This document shows, one piece after another, positions 49,325-64,000 of a stretch of DNA of 64,000 nt. Each line of letters begins with the position of its first letter. The first letter of the stretch is position 1. The stretch is from Doris montereyensis (Eukaryota; Mollusca; Gastropoda; Nudibranchia; Dorididae). A program made the translations under genes and the position numbers. The DNA is taken from positions 181,001 to 245,000 of the forward strand of contig JAXRKP010000453.1 of assembly GCA_037039925.1 (NCBI GenBank), written 5' to 3'. The notes beneath the pieces were generated by a model. That model had not been told where the DNA came from. It ran no database searches and was given only the letters and a program-made list of their open reading frames with translations.

Positions 49325-49590
49325 GTGAAGTTCCTTCAAGGCCGTTACGCCCATAGAGCCGGAGCTTATCTCGGTTTCTATAGCGTGATGTGCAACAGGA
49401 GATAATAATCACCTCCTTCACAGTATGCTAATCTGATGCAGATTTTTACTCTCAAGCAAGTATTTCATGCTTGTGCCCATTTGCACCTGGGTCGAGTGGG
49501 GAAATGCGTGTTAAGTGTCTTTGCTAAGAACCACAACGTCAGATCTAACTTTGATAGGATTCGAACCCAGAAGCTCTGACACCGTAATTC
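49325..49590 (-). mobile_element. SINE-A copy (minus strand)
   Basis: Near full length: CGCCCATAGAGCCGGAGCTT at the left, CCTGGGTCGAGTGGGGAAAT in the middle, AGGATTCGAACCC B box at the right; the A box is diverged. Confidence 0.8.
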
Positions 49591-49960
49591 TATCACACTT
49601 TCAAACAGATTTTATTTTCAAACATTTTATAACAATGAATAAATCAGTTTCTCTTTTTTGAAATCCCCACAACATTCCTTTGAATATAGCCTCAAATGCC
49701 TGTTTGAATATGGCTTTACGTATTTCATACAAGTTACTAATACTACACAAGAAAAAAACACCCATGTCATTGATGAAGTGAATGCTTATGATTATGTAAG
49801 AACCGGAAATATATTTAGTTATTTTTCATTTAAATAACATATGATGAACAAATGTCAAATCTAAATTATCGACAGAATATATAATATTTTTAATATTACT
49901 AAGAGTTTCCCCCATGAAGAAAGACGATGGGATGATACACATGTAAAGTACACAACATAG

Positions 49961-49966
49961 TTTATT
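49961..49966 (-). terminator. poly(A) signal AATAAA of RNF31
   Basis: Minus-strand AATAAA 25 nt after the RNF31 stop codon. Confidence 0.6.
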
Positions 49967-49990
49967 ACAATTCTTTTCCAACTTCTGCGG

Positions 49991-61760
<11,770 letters not shown>

Positions 61761-61924
61761 CTATTAATGTCACGACAAAAGAAGAAAAAGAAAAAAAGCA
61801 GCAGGTGCCGTCAATTCAGGTAATAATCAAATTACAATGAAAGTAAGTTAAGGTCAATAGCATAGTGATGATAGGTTTTTAAAACCAGACCTCAATAAAT
61901 TCCACACGCTATTAAAATAAGTGG

Positions 61925-62165
61925 CGGCGGTGGCTGGGTGATTAGGCTGCCGGACTGGGGATCATATGGGTTCAAATCGTTGCAAAGCTAGGTTCAACGT
62001 CGTGTTCATTGGGAAAAACACTAAACACGCATTTTCCCCACTCAACTCAGGTGCAAATGGGTGTAAGCACTAGATCTAGCTTGGAAGTAAAAAAACTTGC
62101 GTCAGACTAACGTCATGTTCAGGAGGTGATTATTATCACATGGTCCGTTTCACACTATAGATAGC
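61925..62165 (+). mobile_element. SINE-A copy
   Basis: GGTGGCTGGGTGATTAGGCT A-box region, GGGTTCAAATCG B box, and a standard body to CACACTATAGATAG. Confidence 0.8.
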
Positions 62166-62389
62166 GGGACAAGAGCTGTTGCAGCTCTGAATAAATCAAG
62201 GGTGGATGTGGGCATGGTCAAAAACACTAGGAAAATTATATTATCTACATAAACATTTTACAGTGATTGGACAAGTCCGATGGCCGTAGTTTGGTGAGCC
62301 CTGCTTTATATATCTTGACTTTGAGAATTTAGTTTAGAAAGAAAATATTTATTCATCATAGCATGACTTTGTAACTTAAACTGTCTTGT

Positions 62390-62515
62390 GTTAAATGTTG
62401 AACTGGATACTGCACTGTATACTCCCCAGGAAGTTGAAAGGAAGAGACTTTGAATGAAATGGCCCTTCTTGGGGGGTAACTGATGTACAGATGGTGAGTC
62501 TGAACTTAGCTGTGC
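62390..62515 (+). mobile_element. SINE-C copy 3, 3' part
   Basis: ACTGTATACTCCCCAGGAAG, GACTTTGAATGAAATGGCCC and TAACTGATGTACAGATGG match 40720-40800. Confidence 0.6.
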
Positions 62516-62710
62516 GGAGATACGGACTATGAATCTATTGCGGGGATACGGACTATGAATCTATTGTGGAGATACGGACTATGAATCTATTGCGGAGATA
62601 CGGACTATGAATCTATTGCGGGGATACGGACTATGAATCTATTGTGGAGATACGGACTATGAATCTATTGCGGAGATACGGACTATGAATCTATTGTGAA
62701 GATACGGACT
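62515..62710 (+). repeat. 26-bp array grown from the SINE-C end
   Basis: About seven copies of GGAGATACGGACTATGAATC plus TATTGC. The single-copy equivalent in the SINE-C copy at 40.8 kb is GAAACAGACTATAAATCC. Confidence 0.9.
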
Positions 62711-62711
62711 A

Positions 62712-63975
62712 GCAATGTTCCATCCACTGTATGGTAGCATCCATGGGTAGGCTAGTGACTACAATGTTCCATCCACTGTATGATAACATCCATGGGTAGG
62801 CTAGTGACTAGCAATGTTCCATCCATGTATGGTAGCATCCATGGGTAGGCTAGTGACTAGCAATGTTCCATCCACTGTATGGTAACATCCATGGGTAGGC
62901 TAGTGACTAGCAATGTTCCATCAACTGTATGATAGCATCCATGGGTAGGCTAGTGACTAGCAATGTTCTATCAACTGTATGGTAACATCCATGGGTAGGC
63001 TAGTGACTAGCAATGTTCCATCCACTGTATGATAGCATCCATGGGTAGGCTAGTGACTAGCAATGTTCCATCCACTGTATGGTAGCATCCATGGGTAGGC
63101 TAGTGACTAGCAATGTTCCATCCACTGTATGGTAACATCCATGGGTAGGCTAGTGACTAGCAATGTTCCATCCACTGTATGATAGTATGATAGCATCCAT
63201 GGGTCCAGGCTAGTGACTAGCAATGTTCCATCCACTGTATGATAGCATCCATGGGTAGGCTAGTGACTAGCAATGTTCCATCCACTGTATGGTAGCATCC
63301 ATGGGTAGGCTAGTGACTAGCAATGTTCCATCCACTGTATGGTAGCATCCATGGGTAGGCTAGTGACTAGCAATGTTCCATCCACTGTATGGTAACATCC
63401 ATGGGTAGGCTAGTGACTAGCAATGTTCCATCAACTGTATGGTAACATCCATGGGTAGGCTAGTGACTAGCAATGTTCCATCCACTGTATGGTAACATCC
63501 ATGGGTAGGCTAGTGACTAGCAATGTTCCATCCACTGTATGGTAACATCCATGGGTAGGCTAGTGACTAGCAATGTTCCATCCACTGTATGGTAACATCC
63601 ATGGGTAGGCTAGTGACTAGCAATGTTCCATCCACTGTATGGTAGCATCCATGGGTAGGCTAGTGACTAGCAATGTTCCATCCACTGTATGGTAGCATCC
63701 ATGGGTAGGCTAGTGACTCCAGTAGCAATGTTCTATCAATTGTATGGTAGCATCCATGGGTAGGCTAGTGACTAGCAATTTTTTATCAATTGTATGGTAG
63801 CATCCATGGGTAGGCTAGTGACTAGCAATGTTCCATCCACTGTATGATAGCATCCATGGGTAGGCTAGTGACTAGCAATGTTCCATCCACTGTATGGTAA
63901 CATCCATGGCTAGTGACTAGCAATGTTTCATCCACTGTATGGTAGCATCCATGGGTAGGCTAGTGACTAGTAGCA
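62712..63975 (+). repeat. 50-bp minisatellite (CATCCATGGGTAGGCTAGTG)
   Basis: About 25 copies of ACTAGCAATGTTCCATCCAC, TGTATGGTAG and the motif above. Shares CTGTA-GGTAGCAT-ATGGGTAG-CTAGT with the 44-bp unit at 18-20 kb. Confidence 0.97.
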
Positions 63976-64000
63976 TTGGAGTGACGTGAGCACAGGGAAA

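Overview
This is a eukaryotic, animal genomic window. It is AT-rich, and its genes are split into short exons by long introns. It is packed with interspersed elements and very large minisatellites. The gene set (TP53RK, GDAP1-like, RNF31/HOIP-like, a RIPK1-like RHIM/death-domain gene) and the repeat style suggest a lophotrochozoan, probably a mollusc; this is inference from family resemblance, not a database match. I see no prokaryotic features.

Layout. 0.08-0.64 kb: two minus-strand exons of an unrecognised gene. 6.25-11.4 kb (+): three exons in matching phase encode a small protein with a RHIM-like segment and a C-terminal death domain, resembling the RIPK1 C terminus with no kinase visible. 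11.4-21 kb: almost only minisatellites and SINEs. 21.2-30.3 kb (-): TP53RK/Bud32 in two exons around an 8.4 kb intron holding a decayed PIF/Harbinger element and a LINE. 30.9-37.8 kb (+): a five-exon GDAP1-like gene, head-to-head with TP53RK across about 0.63 kb; this promoter block has a degenerate second copy just to the left. 38-49.9 kb: gene-free, with a 4.3 kb minisatellite at 43.9-48.1 kb. 50.0-61.8 kb (-): the C-terminal exons of RNF31/HOIP (UBA-like exon, RING2, LDD, stop codon), with introns swollen by satellites and a second LINE copy. 62.4-64 kb: SINE remnants and a 50-bp minisatellite.

Two themes recur. First, several satellites seem to have grown from functional boundaries: two HOIP exon/intron junctions (copying the splice donor many times), the GDAP1 stop-codon region, and SINE tails. 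Second, all four recognised genes contain a site where exactly one base is missing relative to the conserved reading frame. That pattern fits residual assembly deletions better than four independent gene losses.

The genes are not an operon. RIPK1 and HOIP belong to the same innate-immune/cell-death pathway in vertebrates (HOIP is the catalytic subunit of LUBAC), so finding relatives of both within about 50 kb is notable, but functional linkage is speculative.
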